From NCBI GenBank assembly GCA_000196815.1, contig FP929003.1, forward strand, positions 1,302,001 to 1,366,000: a stretch of 64,000 nt of DNA. Direction: 5' to 3'. Positions 47,029 through 55,380 of the stretch are shown piece after piece (the stretch's first letter is position 1; each line of letters begins with the position of its first letter). Origin of the DNA: Nitrospira defluvii. GTDB taxonomy: Bacteria > Nitrospirota > Nitrospiria > Nitrospirales > Nitrospiraceae. Under the pieces are notes generated by a model. It worked only from the letters and a program-made list of their open reading frames with translations, did no database searches and had not been told where the DNA came from. A program made the translations under genes and the position numbers.

Positions 47029-47189
47029 AGGTGTCCTTCCGTGAATCCTACGCGAATTCACTGTACCACCGAGCCGAGAGCGGACAAAGAGAAGTTGAAA
47101 AAACAGCCCGGGTCTGTCCGCTGACTATCATTCGGCAAGAGTCCCCTCGTTGAGCCGCCAAGGTGGCTGTGGTACGATCCCGCTCCAGG

Positions 47190-49730
47190 ATGCCACGTCC
47201 TGAATCCGCCGACTCTCACGATCCGTTCCAAGCCTTCCTGCATCGTGTAACCAGACCGATTCAATTTGCTTGTCGCGATGCCTATGCCCATCTCCCAACG
47301 GTCAGGAATCTTGACCGTTTTGTGTCGGAACAGGTGATTAACACTCTCGGCGAGCGAGTCTATCCTCGAGCGATGGAGATGGACCTGCTCTCGCTGCGCA
47401 ACCTGTTTGTCGACTTCCACACACGACTCACACGCATCGAACAACAGGATCGGCTCACGAAAGCGCTGGCGCTGCTCAGCCGCCTGCAAGGGGACGCACG
47501 AGCGGTGAGTCAGCCGGCTGGGCCTTCGAAGGAGAACCAAGTACACCCTCCACCGGTTCGGTCCAGTCCTGCTCGACCGCTGTGGGAACTATCGATTCAA
47601 TATGCCAAAGGAGTTGGTCCCAAACGAACCCTCTTGCTGGAGCGGCTGGGCGCACACACTGTCGAGCAGGCCTTGTGGACGTTGCCCTGGCGTTATGAAG
47701 ATCGTTCGGTCATCACGCCGGTGGCCGAGCTTGTGCCGGGGGCTACACGGAGCGTTTGCGGCGTGATCACTCGGACAGAGGCAACGCGTGCGCGCGTTCG
47801 CCGGCTGTCGATTCTCGATGTGGCGGTTCAGGACGCAACGGGGACTGTGCACGCGGTGTTTTTTAATCAACCATACTTGGAAGATGTGTTGAAGGAAGGT
47901 CTGCGGGTCATGATGTCCGGGCGTGTGGCGGCCGGTCGGGGTGGGTGGACCGAAGTGCGGTTGGAAGCGACGCAATTTGAGGTTCTGGGCGGCGGCGAGG
48001 ATGAGTTACTCCATGTGGGGCGAATCGTTTCGATCTACCATGAGACCAAGGGGTGGACATCGCGCCAGATGCGGATCTTGATGCAGGGGTTACTCGCGGA
48101 GTATGGGGCTGACATGGAGGAGGTACTGCCTCTATCCGTTCGTGCGCGCCATCGGCTACCGCCTATTGGCGAGGCGATTCAGCAGGTGCATTTTCCTCTG
48201 CCGAAGACGGATCTAACCGCTCTGGATCAGGGAGTGACGTCTGCCCACCGCCGGTTGGTATTCGAAGAACTGCTGCTGCTGCAGGCAGCCATAGTGCTTC
48301 GCCAGCGGGAGATGAAGGAAGAGCCCAAAGCATTTCGGTTCAACCCTCATGTGTCGCAGCTGAAGCAACTGGCAAAGGTCCTTCCCTTTGCGCTGACCTC
48401 TGCGCAGGAACGCGTGTTTCACGAGATTCAAGCCGATATGGTGAGTTCGCGGCCGATGAATCGCCTGGTGCAGGGGGATGTCGGGTCCGGGAAAACCGTG
48501 GTGGCGCTGCATGCCCTGGTGATGGCTTGTGGATCGGGCTGCCAGACGGCGTTGATGGTCCCTACCGAAATTCTGGCCGAACAGCACTATCTGAATCTCG
48601 CCCCCTTATTAGAGGCCGTGGGATTGAAGGCAGTGCTTCTGACCAGCGGCGGTAAGGCCAAAGACCGAAACGAAACGCTGAAGCAGTTGGAGTCCGGCGC
48701 TGCGCAGGTCGCGATCGGCACCCATGCATTGATTCAAAAGAAGGTGCGGTTCGCGAGGCTTGGCCTGGTGATTGTCGATGAACAGCACAAGTTCGGCGTC
48801 CTGCAACGGAAGACGTTGCTGGAGAAAGGATATCGACCGGACGTGCTGGTGATGACGGCGACGCCGATTCCGAGAACTCTGGCCATGACCGTTTATGGAG
48901 ACTTGGATGTCTCAGTGATCGATATGTTGCCGCCGGGTCGCAAACCGGTGCGAACATTGCTCTATACGGACGGGCAACGTCACAAGACTTGGCAGCTGGT
49001 GGGGGATGAGTTGAAGGCCGGGCGCCAGGTGTATATCGTCTATCCGCTGGTCGAGGAATCAGAGAAGGTGGATCTCAAGGCGGCCATTCAGGGTGCGGAA
49101 CATCTGCAGCGCGAGATCTTTCCTCAGGCGCGGGTCGGGTTGCTGCACGGCCGGCTTCCGACCGCGGAAAAAGAGCGTACCATGGCGGCGTTCAAGGCCG
49201 GGACAATTCAGGTCCTTGTGGCCACAACCGTGATTGAGGTTGGGGTGGACGTGCCGAACGCGACGGTTATGGTTATCGAGCATGCCGAACGTTTCGGACT
49301 GGCGCAGTTACATCAATTGCGTGGGCGTGTCGGTCGTGGAGCGCAGCAATCGCTCTGTATTCTGATGGCCACGTACCTTGCGCGGGAGGCCAGGGCGCGA
49401 GTGAGTCGTGACGGTCGTCCGGAGGAGAATGTCTCCGGTGCACAGCAACGGTTGGCTGCCCTCGTGAATTCGAACGATGGATTTGTCATCGCCGAGGAAG
49501 ACCTCCGGATCAGAGGCCCGGGTGAATTTCTTGGGCTGCGTCAGTGGGGGGTGCCGGAGTTTCGAGCCGCGAATCTGGTGCGGGACGCGCAATTGTTGGA
49601 GCAAGCCAGGCAGGAAGCCGTGGCGTTGCTGGAACAGGATCCGGGCCTGACGTTGCCTCAACACCAGGCCTTCAAGGCCGCCATGTTCCGACGCTGGCGG
49701 GGCAAGCTGGCCTTAGGAGATGTGAGTTAG
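47190..49730 (+). CDS. recG: ATP-dependent DNA helicase RecG
   Basis: An approximately 846-residue branched-DNA helicase that reverses stalled forks and processes Holliday junctions. An N-terminal extension of about 130 residues precedes the wedge domain (SIQYAKGVGPKRTLLLERLG, then the OB-fold region LDVAVQDATGTVHAVFFNQP). Helicase motifs: GDVGSGKTVVALHAL (I), VPTEILAEQHY (Ia), DEQHKFG (II), TATPIPRTLAMTVYGDLDVS (III), VATTVIEVGVDVPNATVMVI (V) and QLRGRVGRG (VI). The ATG at 47190 is used; GTG at 47163 would add nine residues, and neither has a good SD. Confidence 0.95.
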   Translation: MPRPESADSHDPFQAFLHRVTRPIQFACRDAYAHLPTVRNLDRFVSEQVINTLGERVYPRAMEMDLLSLRNLFVDFHTRLTRIEQQDRLTKALALLSRLQGDARAVSQPAGPSKENQVHPPPVRSSPARPLWELSIQYAKGVGPKRTLLLERLGAHTVEQALWTLPWRYEDRSVITPVAELVPGATRSVCGVITRTEATRARVRRLSILDVAVQDATGTVHAVFFNQPYLEDVLKEGLRVMMSGRVAAGRGGWTEVRLEATQFEVLGGGEDELLHVGRIVSIYHETKGWTSRQMRILMQGLLAEYGADMEEVLPLSVRARHRLPPIGEAIQQVHFPLPKTDLTALDQGVTSAHRRLVFEELLLLQAAIVLRQREMKEEPKAFRFNPHVSQLKQLAKVLPFALTSAQERVFHEIQADMVSSRPMNRLVQGDVGSGKTVVALHALVMACGSGCQTALMVPTEILAEQHYLNLAPLLEAVGLKAVLLTSGGKAKDRNETLKQLESGAAQVAIGTHALIQKKVRFARLGLVIVDEQHKFGVLQRKTLLEKGYRPDVLVMTATPIPRTLAMTVYGDLDVSVIDMLPPGRKPVRTLLYTDGQRHKTWQLVGDELKAGRQVYIVYPLVEESEKVDLKAAIQGAEHLQREIFPQARVGLLHGRLPTAEKERTMAAFKAGTIQVLVATTVIEVGVDVPNATVMVIEHAERFGLAQLHQLRGRVGRGAQQSLCILMATYLAREARARVSRDGRPEENVSGAQQRLAALVNSNDGFVIAEEDLRIRGPGEFLGLRQWGVPEFRAANLVRDAQLLEQARQEAVALLEQDPGLTLPQHQAFKAAMFRRWRGKLALGDVS

Positions 49731-49768
49731 GCGGCATAGCTGCTGCCAGTTGGGCGGAGGGGTGATCG

Positions 49769-50095
49769 ATGGGAATGTTGCAGCGCTTGAGTCACGATTT
49801 GCGGGCCGGCTGGGTCACATTGCGGCACGGCACGGCCAAAGCCGCCACGCGTGCATTGGAAGAGGGCGAGTTACTACGTTACCGATTGGAGTTGCGAAAG
49901 GTAGATCAACAGCTTGACGATCTCCACGTTGATATCGGCGAACGGACGATCGCGCTGCACGATCGGGGGGAATCGGTCGACCGTATCCTGTCTGATTCTG
50001 AAATCACCCACCTCATGCAACAGGTGCGAACGCTGCAGGATGAACGCACCAAGCTGCTGCTGGAAATGAACGACATCACGGTCGAAGGACAGTGA
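49769..50095 (+). CDS. Hypothetical coiled-coil protein
   Basis: A 108-residue, highly charged, helical protein (ALEEGELLRYRLELRKVDQQ LDDLHVDIGERTI, then MQQVRTLQDERTKLLLEM) with heptad-like leucines, consistent with a coiled coil. No family recognised. It lies 38 bases after recG and 10 bases before the exopolyphosphatase gene, so it is probably part of a recG-ppx operon. Confidence 0.65.
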   Translation: MGMLQRLSHDLRAGWVTLRHGTAKAATRALEEGELLRYRLELRKVDQQLDDLHVDIGERTIALHDRGESVDRILSDSEITHLMQQVRTLQDERTKLLLEMNDITVEGQ

Positions 50096-50105
50096 GTTTC
50101 AACCG

Positions 50106-51056
50106 ATGGCCAACCGGACAACGGCTCCTCCTCGAATTTTCGCCGGTATCGATATCGGGACCCTCACCTGTCGCTTGCTCATTGCGGAACTGACCTCTGC
50201 CGGACCATTGCGGGAATTGCAATCTGACCGGCGCATCCTTCGCCTCGGCCAAGGAGTGGATCGAGATCGGGTGTTGCGTCCCGATGCCATGGCACGGGTG
50301 GTGGCTACGCTGAAGGAATGGCGCGAGGTCATCGACGGCTATCGTGTCGAGGCGGTTACGGCCGTGGCGACCAGCGCCGTGCGCGACGCCGGGAATCGTG
50401 AAGAATTCCTAAGCTTGGTTCGACGGGAAGCCGGGTTCGAAATTGAAATGATTTCCGGCGAAGAGGAAGCCCGCCGAACGGTGCTCGGTATCCGGTCCGG
50501 CTTGCCTCCAGGCGTGACGGATCTCCTGGCGTTGGATATCGGGGGAGGGAGCACCGAGTTTATTCTGGACCGGCCTGGTCGGACGACGCTGGCGAGATCC
50601 ATCGATATCGGTGTTGTGCGGTTGTGCGAACGCATGTTGCACAGCGATCCACCGACTTCAGATGAGGTGCGCAGAGCGCGGGACTGGGTGCGCAAGGAAA
50701 CCACCACTGCAATCACAGCGATGCCATGGTCGCCAGGAGTCACGTTCGTCGGCACCGCAGGAACCATCACTGCTCTGGCTGCAATGGCTCAGCAGTTGCC
50801 TGCCTATGAACCGGCAAGGATTCACAACTACACGCTAACGCTGCACAGGGTGAAGCAGTTGGAGGCGCAGCTACTCGGTTGCTCGAAGACGCAACGGGAA
50901 GGCCTGCCCGGGCTTGAGCGCGGTCGAGAAGACGTCATCGCTGCCGGTGCGGTGATCCTGCATACGGTAATGGAAACGTTGGGAATGACGAAAGTGCTGG
51001 TGAGCGACCTGGGGCTGCGGGAGGGGGTGTTGATACATCTTGCCTGTGGTCGGTAA
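50106..51056 (+). CDS. ppx: Ppx/GppA-family phosphatase
   Basis: A 316-residue protein of the ASKHA ATPase fold that hydrolyses polyphosphate or pppGpp. Motifs are AGIDIGTLTCRLLIAEL (phosphate 1), AVATSAVRDAGNREEFLSLV, ISGEEEARRTVLGI (catalytic Glu region), LALDIGGGSTEFIL (phosphate 2) and FVGTAGTITALAAMA. It is the short form with only domains I and II, without the C-terminal HD part of E. coli Ppx. Exopolyphosphatase versus guanosine-pentaphosphatase activity cannot be separated from sequence. Confidence 0.88.
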   Translation: MANRTTAPPRIFAGIDIGTLTCRLLIAELTSAGPLRELQSDRRILRLGQGVDRDRVLRPDAMARVVATLKEWREVIDGYRVEAVTAVATSAVRDAGNREEFLSLVRREAGFEIEMISGEEEARRTVLGIRSGLPPGVTDLLALDIGGGSTEFILDRPGRTTLARSIDIGVVRLCERMLHSDPPTSDEVRRARDWVRKETTTAITAMPWSPGVTFVGTAGTITALAAMAQQLPAYEPARIHNYTLTLHRVKQLEAQLLGCSKTQREGLPGLERGREDVIAAGAVILHTVMETLGMTKVLVSDLGLREGVLIHLACGR

Positions 51057-51136
51057 GTCCTGAATCTTTACGCAGTCATTCCGCCTTCTCCTTCAAGCGA
51101 TTGCGGGTCAATGACAATCAAGGAATTGCCGGAAGG

Positions 51137-52630
51137 TTACCGCTGCGAATACCAGCGGAGGCCGCTCTTCTGTTCAGTGAAGGTCGGTTGGGGAATGCCG
51201 CCCGGCTTTTCAAGCAGCAGCACTTTGAAGTCGATGAGGCCGAACCAGGCCGGGTCGGCGATGTCATGGTAGTGGCAACCTTGGAGTTTGGGAAGGATGT
51301 CGCCCAAGGCCTTGGTAAGTTCGCCTTCCGTATAGGCCCGCACCGAGAAGCTCTTTCCCAGTCCCTCGCAGAAGCGCTGGATCGTATAGGCTGCGCCGGT
51401 GCAGAGGACTTTTGTGTCCGGTTTGATCTGCAAGAACTGCGGGAGTGACAGGTACCGCTCCTGAAAGCCCAGCCACCGTACCGCTTGCCGGAGGTGGCTG
51501 TACTGTACCTCGTATTCCGTGTGATGCGGGAGTTTGACGGCGGCGGGCCAGCCCTCTTCAATGCCAAACTCCGTGAGAAAAGCCCGACCGCCCGGCTTGA
51601 GTACTCGCCAGACTTCGGCGACGAATCGCATCGGTCCCAGATTGAAGATCACCTCCTCCGGCAATTCTTTTTCGATCGGCAATCGCAGCCGCCTGATCCA
51701 GTCCAGGGCTTCCTGATGTTGTTCGGTCTCGCCCTTGCCCTCCGTAAGCTCCTTGCGGCTGAGCTTCACCGGTGTCATGTCGGCCATATTTTCGTTATCG
51801 ATGATGAGGTCGACAGAGTTGTCTCTAAAGGGCAGGCACTCGCCGTTGGCATGGGCGCCGGAGCCGGTCCATCCGCCGGCCTTCGCGCGTTTGGTCTGCA
51901 GCTGCAGGAACGGGCGCGTAACATCCAACGAAACGTATTGAATGCCTTGTTTCTCGAACGGCAGTAGCTCCTGTCCTAGCTCGCGGGCGACATAGCCCAG
52001 GCCACCACCGATCTCGACAATGACTTTGGGTTTCGGTTTGAACCAGCCAAGGCGGCGTAATTGGCGCATGAGCAGGCGGCCATAGGTCGTGCCGCCCAGG
52101 GCCTCGCAGGGCTCACGGAAGAGGTGGGACACGGTGGTTTCGATCAGATCGAAGTGCCCGTCCTCCAGGTCGCTTTCCTTCAACTCGTGGACATGGAAGT
52201 CTTCGAGGTGTTCTTCACCTTCGAACTCCTGCTGCCCCGACCAGCCTTCCCGGATCTGTTGCAGGAGCAGGTCCCATTTCGCCTTGTGGCGATGGCCCCC
52301 GGGCGGCTCCGTGCCGAAGTAGCAGAGCGAATAATTGGGCGTGGACCAGCGTGCCAGGTGCCAAGCCCCAGGCTGGCCGTCCGGGCCGCAGATCTTATTA
52401 CCATACTTCTCCAGGAGCGCGCCCACCGTAATGTGGCCGTTCATGGAGGTAAGCATTTCAATCCCGACGGCATTGAGCCGGACGAGCGGAAAGTCGTCGT
52501 CGAGCGGCGCCAGCCACCATTCGTCGAAGGCGTGCTGGTAGGCCACGAGGTCGGGAATACGCCAGGCAATCAGGCTGAGGGTGTCGCCGCTCAGGGTGAG
52601 GGGCTCTTGGATGGCTGCCGCAGCTTTCAT
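51137..52630 (-). CDS. SAM-dependent methyltransferase with a PqqD-like N-terminal domain
   Basis: A 497-residue protein. Residues about 45-80 (FPLVRLNAVGIEMLTSMNGH ITVGALLEKYG) have the pattern of PqqD-like domains (LN-x-x-G-x-x-I/M-x-x-L-x-G-x-x-T/S-V). Residues 205-345 form a class I methyltransferase: VIVEIGGGLGYVARELGQ (SAM loop), VSLDVTRPFLQLQ, GECLPFRDNSVDLIIDNENM and VWRVLKPGGRAFLTEFGI. It may methylate a peptide or another small acceptor. It stands alone, convergent with ppx. A sister function to the PqqD gene at 37.8 kb is possible but not shown. Confidence 0.7.
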   Translation of the reverse strand: MKAAAAIQEPLTLSGDTLSLIAWRIPDLVAYQHAFDEWWLAPLDDDFPLVRLNAVGIEMLTSMNGHITVGALLEKYGNKICGPDGQPGAWHLARWSTPNYSLCYFGTEPPGGHRHKAKWDLLLQQIREGWSGQQEFEGEEHLEDFHVHELKESDLEDGHFDLIETTVSHLFREPCEALGGTTYGRLLMRQLRRLGWFKPKPKVIVEIGGGLGYVARELGQELLPFEKQGIQYVSLDVTRPFLQLQTKRAKAGGWTGSGAHANGECLPFRDNSVDLIIDNENMADMTPVKLSRKELTEGKGETEQHQEALDWIRRLRLPIEKELPEEVIFNLGPMRFVAEVWRVLKPGGRAFLTEFGIEEGWPAAVKLPHHTEYEVQYSHLRQAVRWLGFQERYLSLPQFLQIKPDTKVLCTGAAYTIQRFCEGLGKSFSVRAYTEGELTKALGDILPKLQGCHYHDIADPAWFGLIDFKVLLLEKPGGIPQPTFTEQKSGLRWYSQR

Positions 52631-52711
52631 TTGGTTAGGTCCTGCGCACGAAAAGCCGCAGCGTACACGAGCGCGGCGCTGACGTGCAAGAACCTCGATG
52701 AGGAGGACCGG

Positions 52712-53086
52712 CTACGTCTGTGAGGGAAGCAGCGGCGACTCCGTCACGATGATCATGCCGCGCATAATGGGATGAATACGGCATTGGTAGGGATAACGGC
52801 CGGGCGGAAGGTTGGGGATCGTATATGCTCCCCCGGGCTCCACGGCACCGGAGTCGAAGGCGCAGCGGCCGCTGTCTTCAAAACAGGCATCATGGGTCAC
52901 AGTATGGTGGGTGGGCGTTGGATTTTCCCAGCGGATGGCGCCGCCGGCGGTGACGGTCACCGCTGCAGGCACATAATAGGGCGATCCGCTATCCATCAGG
53001 ACTTGCGTTGCCGGCGGGGTCGCAGAAGTTGGCCAGGCTGTCAGAGTACTTGTCGCCAATACGAAGAAAATCAGTCGCCAGCTCAT
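52712..53086 (-). CDS. Plastocyanin-like cupredoxin
   Basis: A 124-residue exported copper protein. The start at 53086 (MSWRLIFFVLATSTLTAWPT) gives a signal peptide. Type 1 copper ligands are visible: His in PTHHTVTHD, and Cys, His and Met in YPYQCRIHPIMRGMIIVTES. IRWENPTPTHHTVTHDAC and PGGAYTIPNLPPGRYPYQC are plastocyanin/azurin-like strands. An extra Cys pair (ACFEDSGRCAF) may form a disulfide. The likely role is electron transfer or copper binding in the periplasm. The longer reading upstream has no signal peptide and was rejected. Confidence 0.85.
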   Translation of the reverse strand: MSWRLIFFVLATSTLTAWPTSATPPATQVLMDSGSPYYVPAAVTVTAGGAIRWENPTPTHHTVTHDACFEDSGRCAFDSGAVEPGGAYTIPNLPPGRYPYQCRIHPIMRGMIIVTESPLLPSQT

Positions 53087-53337
53087 AGCGTTGTCATTCC
53101 CGTGGATCAATATACGTCTATTATACATAGAGACAGGTTCCCAACGGAAGGATTCAGGCGGCCTACGGGGTGGCGCCGGTGTCACGAATGTGAACGCGTG
53201 AAGGGGCGCGACAGCGTTGCAGTCTGGCACAGACTGCCATGCGTACCGGATGGTTGCAAGAACCTGGTTGTTCATGCTAGATGGAGGCCGCTTTACCACC
53301 GACGTGCCATGCAGAAGACCTGAGAGGAGGACGTGGA

Positions 53338-53925
53338 ATGGCGAAGAAAATCGTGAAAAAGAAAAGCGTTGCTGCCAAAGCCTCGCGGCCGAAAAAAGTC
53401 GCGGCGAAAAAGACGACGAAGCCGAAGAAGGCCGTGACGGCTAAGAAGCCTCTGAAGGCCAAGAAGGCGGTGAAGGGGACACCCGCTGCCAAGAAAGCCG
53501 TCAAGCCGGCAAAAAAAGTGGCCAAAAAGGCGGCCGCAACGGCTAAGCGTCCCTCTAAGGCCAAGCCCGTCTCTAAAGCGGTGAAGCCGGCACCGAAAGC
53601 CGTCAAGCCAGCGGCAAAGCCCAAACCCAAGCCCGCGCTCCCCAAGGTCAAACCTCCGGTCGAGCAGTCGGCCGTGATTCCTGAGTCGAAACCTACGAAG
53701 CCTCCAGTACCGGAAGTCAGCAAGGCGGCGAAGGTGGAACCTGAGCTTCAACCGCTGGACCTCGACGACGAAGAGGAGATGGCTGAAGACCTTGAGGATG
53801 TGTCGGAAGAAATCGAGGAAGAGATCGAAGAAGAACTCGGCCTCGATGGTGAAGACGACGACGTGGACTATCTGGAAAAATCGGAAGATCTCCTCGACGA
53901 CGCAGACGAGTATCGCAACAATTAG
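53338..53925 (+). CDS. Histone-H1-like basic protein with acidic C-terminal tail
   Basis: A 195-residue low-complexity protein starting after GGAGGACGTGGA. Residues 1-100 are Lys-, Ala- and Pro-rich with AKKAVKPAKK-type repeats, like the C-terminal domain of histone H1 and bacterial H1-like DNA-binding proteins. Residues 138-190 are strongly acidic (LDDEEEMAEDLEDVSEEIEE, then DGEDDDVDYLEK). A basic-then-acidic order suggests DNA binding with self-modulation, or an RNA-polymerase-related acidic tail; no family is firm. Its base composition follows from the codon bias for AAG/GCC. Confidence 0.6.
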   Translation: MAKKIVKKKSVAAKASRPKKVAAKKTTKPKKAVTAKKPLKAKKAVKGTPAAKKAVKPAKKVAKKAAATAKRPSKAKPVSKAVKPAPKAVKPAAKPKPKPALPKVKPPVEQSAVIPESKPTKPPVPEVSKAAKVEPELQPLDLDDEEEMAEDLEDVSEEIEEEIEEELGLDGEDDDVDYLEKSEDLLDDADEYRNN

Positions 53926-54136
53926 CCCATGTTGCTGTCGTGGCTTACCGGGTTGTGCTCGGTTGATGCCTCTCCGTGTCACATGCTCCCTAGCCAGTAA
54001 CGGCTCCACTGGACAAGCCTGAGGGGGTCTTCCGTCCAGACAGGCCCGGGACTGTCTCGGGGAGAGTCCTCGTGCCAGTTGCTGTCGTGCTAGGCTGGTC
54101 GCGGCTTCTGGCCATCATTCTGATCCTATAGATTTC

Positions 54137-54589
54137 ATGAGCCATTTTTTGTTTATCGCCGGCGCCCTTCGTGAACGGACTTCCCAGGAGAGTGCCGAGC
54201 TGCAGTTTGGCGCCGGGATTTGGGGGCTCTGCACGGCCCTGATTCGCGACAATCTCCAGAAGTTTTTGGCGCCTGACTCCCATGGACTGGTGTATGTGCT
54301 GAAGGAAGGCATCCGAGCGGAATTTGCAATTGCTTCACCTGTCCAGCCGTTTCAAGCCCTGGATGAATTGCTCAAGGACGAGGTGCGAACAGAAGCCAGA
54401 TATGGATTCGTTCGGATCACGCCGCTTCGGCGTTGGCAGGTTCATGCGCCGGATTGTCAGGCCTTGCTTCAGCGGGTGTTGGGGATTGAGGAGCAGGCAG
54501 AATTAACACGGCGACTGAGTCTCGGCATGCATCGTCTCACGGACGCGGAGTTTCGGGCGATCGTCGAAGGGTTGGGGGTGGAGGGGTAG
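54137..54589 (+). CDS. Hypothetical protein
   Basis: A 150-residue soluble protein with mixed alpha/beta composition (HFLFIAGALRERTSQESAEL, FGAGIWGLCTALIRDNLQKF, ALDELLKDEVRTEARYGFVR). No family recognised. It is preceded by about 210 bases (53926-54136) without any gene or signal, and no SD is obvious. Its convergent neighbour is a secreted Lon-like protease. Confidence 0.5.
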   Translation: MSHFLFIAGALRERTSQESAELQFGAGIWGLCTALIRDNLQKFLAPDSHGLVYVLKEGIRAEFAIASPVQPFQALDELLKDEVRTEARYGFVRITPLRRWQVHAPDCQALLQRVLGIEEQAELTRRLSLGMHRLTDAEFRAIVEGLGVEG

Positions 54590-54617
54590 CCCGCGAGGTC
54601 CACTGACCGCGGGACTC

Positions 54618-55298
54618 TTATTCGAGTGTGCCTCCGGTCATGAGGCGGTAGGCCTCCTCGACTGTGGCGACCTCCGTGACTTCAACGTTGAGTTCCCAGG
54701 CGAGCCGGTTGAGGTTCCAGCGCGGATCGTCCCGCTGGCCTTGGGGGATGAGGATCGTACGATAACCCTCGCGGGCTGCCGCACGAATCTTGTCGGGGAT
54801 GCCGCCCACGGGGCCGATGGTGCCGTCCTTGCTAATCGTACCGGTTAAGGCGATTCCTCGCCGGATATGATCCCCCTTCAAGAGTGCCGCAAATCCGACC
54901 GTCATCACTGCGCCGGCGCTCGGGCCGTCTGTCCCGGTTGAAGCGTATGCGATGCCCATGGCATTGACCGTTCCCGCATGATCAATCTGTGGGGTGTGGT
55001 CGAGCGCATATCGAAACGCAAGTATCATGGAACTGAGGTTCGTCTGTCCGGGCCGGATATTGCCGCCTTGCCATTGCAACTCCATGGGAGAGGGGCTTGG
55101 CCGGTGATCCCAACGCAACAGGAGCACTTCGAACACGCCGAGGTTATTCGCTTGGATTGCCGCGAGCATCGGGACTTCGACCACCGATTCTGCGCCGGCG
55201 AGGGGAATCGCTGCGAATAGCGCAGTGGCGCAGACAAAGGCGGCGCATAGGAAGCGTCGGCCTCTGCTGGTGCGAACCTCAGGCGTCCTGGCGATCAT
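54618..55298 (-). CDS. Exported Lon-type serine protease domain protein
   Basis: A 226-residue protein with a signal peptide (RFLCAAFVCATALFAAIPLA GAES) followed by a stand-alone peptidase S16 (Lon C-terminal) domain. Ser127 in GTDGPSAGAVMTVGF and Lys170 in IGPVGGIPDKIRAA form the Ser-Lys dyad; their spacing of 43 residues equals that of E. coli Lon (Ser679, Lys722). No ATPase domain is present. The start at 55298 gives the signal peptide; the longer reading upstream adds 77 unlikely residues. Export of a Lon-type protease domain is uncommon, and it probably works without ATP in the periplasm. Confidence 0.8.
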   Translation of the reverse strand: MIARTPEVRTSRGRRFLCAAFVCATALFAAIPLAGAESVVEVPMLAAIQANNLGVFEVLLLRWDHRPSPSPMELQWQGGNIRPGQTNLSSMILAFRYALDHTPQIDHAGTVNAMGIAYASTGTDGPSAGAVMTVGFAALLKGDHIRRGIALTGTISKDGTIGPVGGIPDKIRAAAREGYRTILIPQGQRDDPRWNLNRLAWELNVEVTEVATVEEAYRLMTGGTLE

Positions 55299-55380
55299 AT
55301 GAGTCGAAGTGTAGCAAAGGCATTGGGGGAGTAAAGTGTTCGCATCTTTACAAGTTTCTCGGTTGGTTCGGAGAGGGTTT

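Noticed and set aside
52712-53299. Longer reading of the cupredoxin gene
   Set aside because: It adds 71 residues without SD and hides the obvious signal peptide that begins at 53086.
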